Of a stretch of DNA of 36,727 bases, positions 36,401 through 36,727 are shown piece by piece (position 1 is the first letter of the stretch; each line of letters begins with the position of its first letter). The DNA lies in contig JAAFGX010000038.1 in NCBI GenBank assembly GCA_010365115.1, positions 1 through 36,727 of the forward strand, written 5' to 3'. Source of the stretch: Paludibacter sp. GTDB lineage: Bacteria > Bacteroidota > Bacteroidia > Bacteroidales > Paludibacteraceae. The notes below the pieces were generated by a model that had not been told where the DNA came from, searched no databases, and saw only the letters and a list, made by a program, of their open reading frames with translations. Made by a program: the position numbers and the translations under genes.

Positions 36401-36443
36401 AATCAGAACATATTACTGATTATTGGGCACAAAGTTACTGATT
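36401..36443 (-). promoter_or_regulatory. Response regulator promoter with AATCAG/CTGATT repeats
   Basis: The -7 element TAACTTTG lies at 36430-36437 (minus strand). TTACTGATT occurs twice, 22 bases apart (36413-36421 and 36435-36443), and AATCAG (36401-36406) forms an inverted pair with the first copy. The repeats bracket the likely transcription start, as expected of an autoregulated regulator. Confidence 0.45.
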
Positions 36444-36467
36444 TTTAAAACTAAAACATAACAATGA

Positions 36468-36497
36468 CAAAAAAAGACGACTCAAAGCCGCCTTTTT
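36468..36497 (-). terminator. Terminator for a gene entering from the right edge
   Basis: On the minus strand AAAAAGGCGGCT-TTG-AGTCGTCTTTTT forms a 12-bp stem with two G-U pairs and is followed by a T-run. It lies upstream of the response-regulator promoter, so it must end another minus-strand transcript, from about 36531 or beyond the window. Confidence 0.75.
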
Positions 36498-36530
36498 AGA
36501 ATTTTATGAAGAATATTAATGATTAATACT

Positions 36531-36727
36531 TTATTTTAAATGACTATCGGCTTTTGCACCCATAAATAAATTTTGATAGGTTATTGTTAGATTTTCTTCA
36601 AACAAGTAGCATCCACGAAATGGGAAAATAAAATATGAGTATCCGTTTGAGTTCCTTAAAAAATAATTAATCAATAACAGGGGCTTTGCCCCTAAAACCC
36701 CACTCACTTTTTTTCCTTGATGAAAAA
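36531..36727 (-). CDS. Possible C-terminal fragment of a gene running off the right edge
   Basis: On the minus strand one frame is open from the window edge to a TAA at 36531-36533 (about 65 codons, ending LFMGAKADSHLK), and a terminator for this strand lies 34 bases later. That context supports a gene end. Against it, the frame includes GGGGCAAAGCCCC, a palindrome more usual in non-coding DNA, and no family is recognised. The real gene could end further right, with this being its 3' untranslated region. Confidence 0.25.
   Translation of the reverse strand, partial: FHQGKKVSGVLGAKPLLLINYFLRNSNGYSYFIFPFRGCYLFEENLTITYQNLFMGAKADSHLK

Overview
The window is a low-GC chromosomal segment from a member of the Bacteroidota, most likely Bacteroidales. 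Four things support this: repeated TAnnTTTG promoter elements (several with a TTG or TTTG about 19-21 bases upstream) in place of a TATAAT box, weak Shine-Dalgarno signals, type IX secretion (T9SS) cargo domains, and a PorP/SprF protein. The rank below phylum is inference.

Layout. 1-10.4 kb is mostly housekeeping: a PerR-like Fur regulator, malate dehydrogenase, phosphoglycerate kinase, a Uup-type ABC-F ATPase, a KilA-N gene broken by two in-frame TAG codons, rubrerythrin, mnmD with a PAP2 phosphatase, rpsO and hisS. Most transcription units end in clear hairpin terminators. 10.4-16.9 kb holds a DUF456 membrane protein, an alpha/beta hydrolase, a LytTR membrane regulator followed by a patatin, an aspartate aminotransferase-type enzyme and an aldo/keto reductase. 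16.9-22.5 kb is an accessory block. It contains a two-anchor low-complexity protein, an exported-protein operon whose T9SS type A member has an amber codon in its signal peptide, a MITE-like element, and a PAS-HTH regulator broken by nonsense codons. 22.7-25.9 kb is a sulfur-assimilation cluster (cysK, an OsmC-like gene, an O-acetylhomoserine sulfhydrylase). 25.9-33.8 kb is an operon of a 2283-residue T9SS type B surface protein followed by porP/sprF. 33.8-34.6 kb is non-coding and repeat-rich. The window closes with a NarL-type response regulator followed by mnmA, and perhaps the tail of another gene at the right edge.

The most interesting signals are regulatory and are not explained by gene content. 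First, a 17-bp dyad (roughly GTAGYA-N5-TRCTAC) lies 35-36 bases upstream of the -7 element of the giant adhesin operon and of the two-anchor protein. A degenerate copy has the same spacing in front of the exported-protein operon, and a strong copy sits in front of the aldo/keto reductase. This looks like an activator regulon for cell-surface genes. Second, five GGGATAA-like motifs in exact 20-bp register lie directly upstream of the LytTR gene's promoter, the arrangement expected for cooperative binding of a LytTR regulator. Third, three genes carry in-frame nonsense codons with no frameshift. Fourth, several small inverted-repeat elements occur, one of 283 bp with terminal inverted repeats and an apparent 8-bp target duplication.

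All family calls come from reading the translated sequence and from knowledge of the families. No database search was run.
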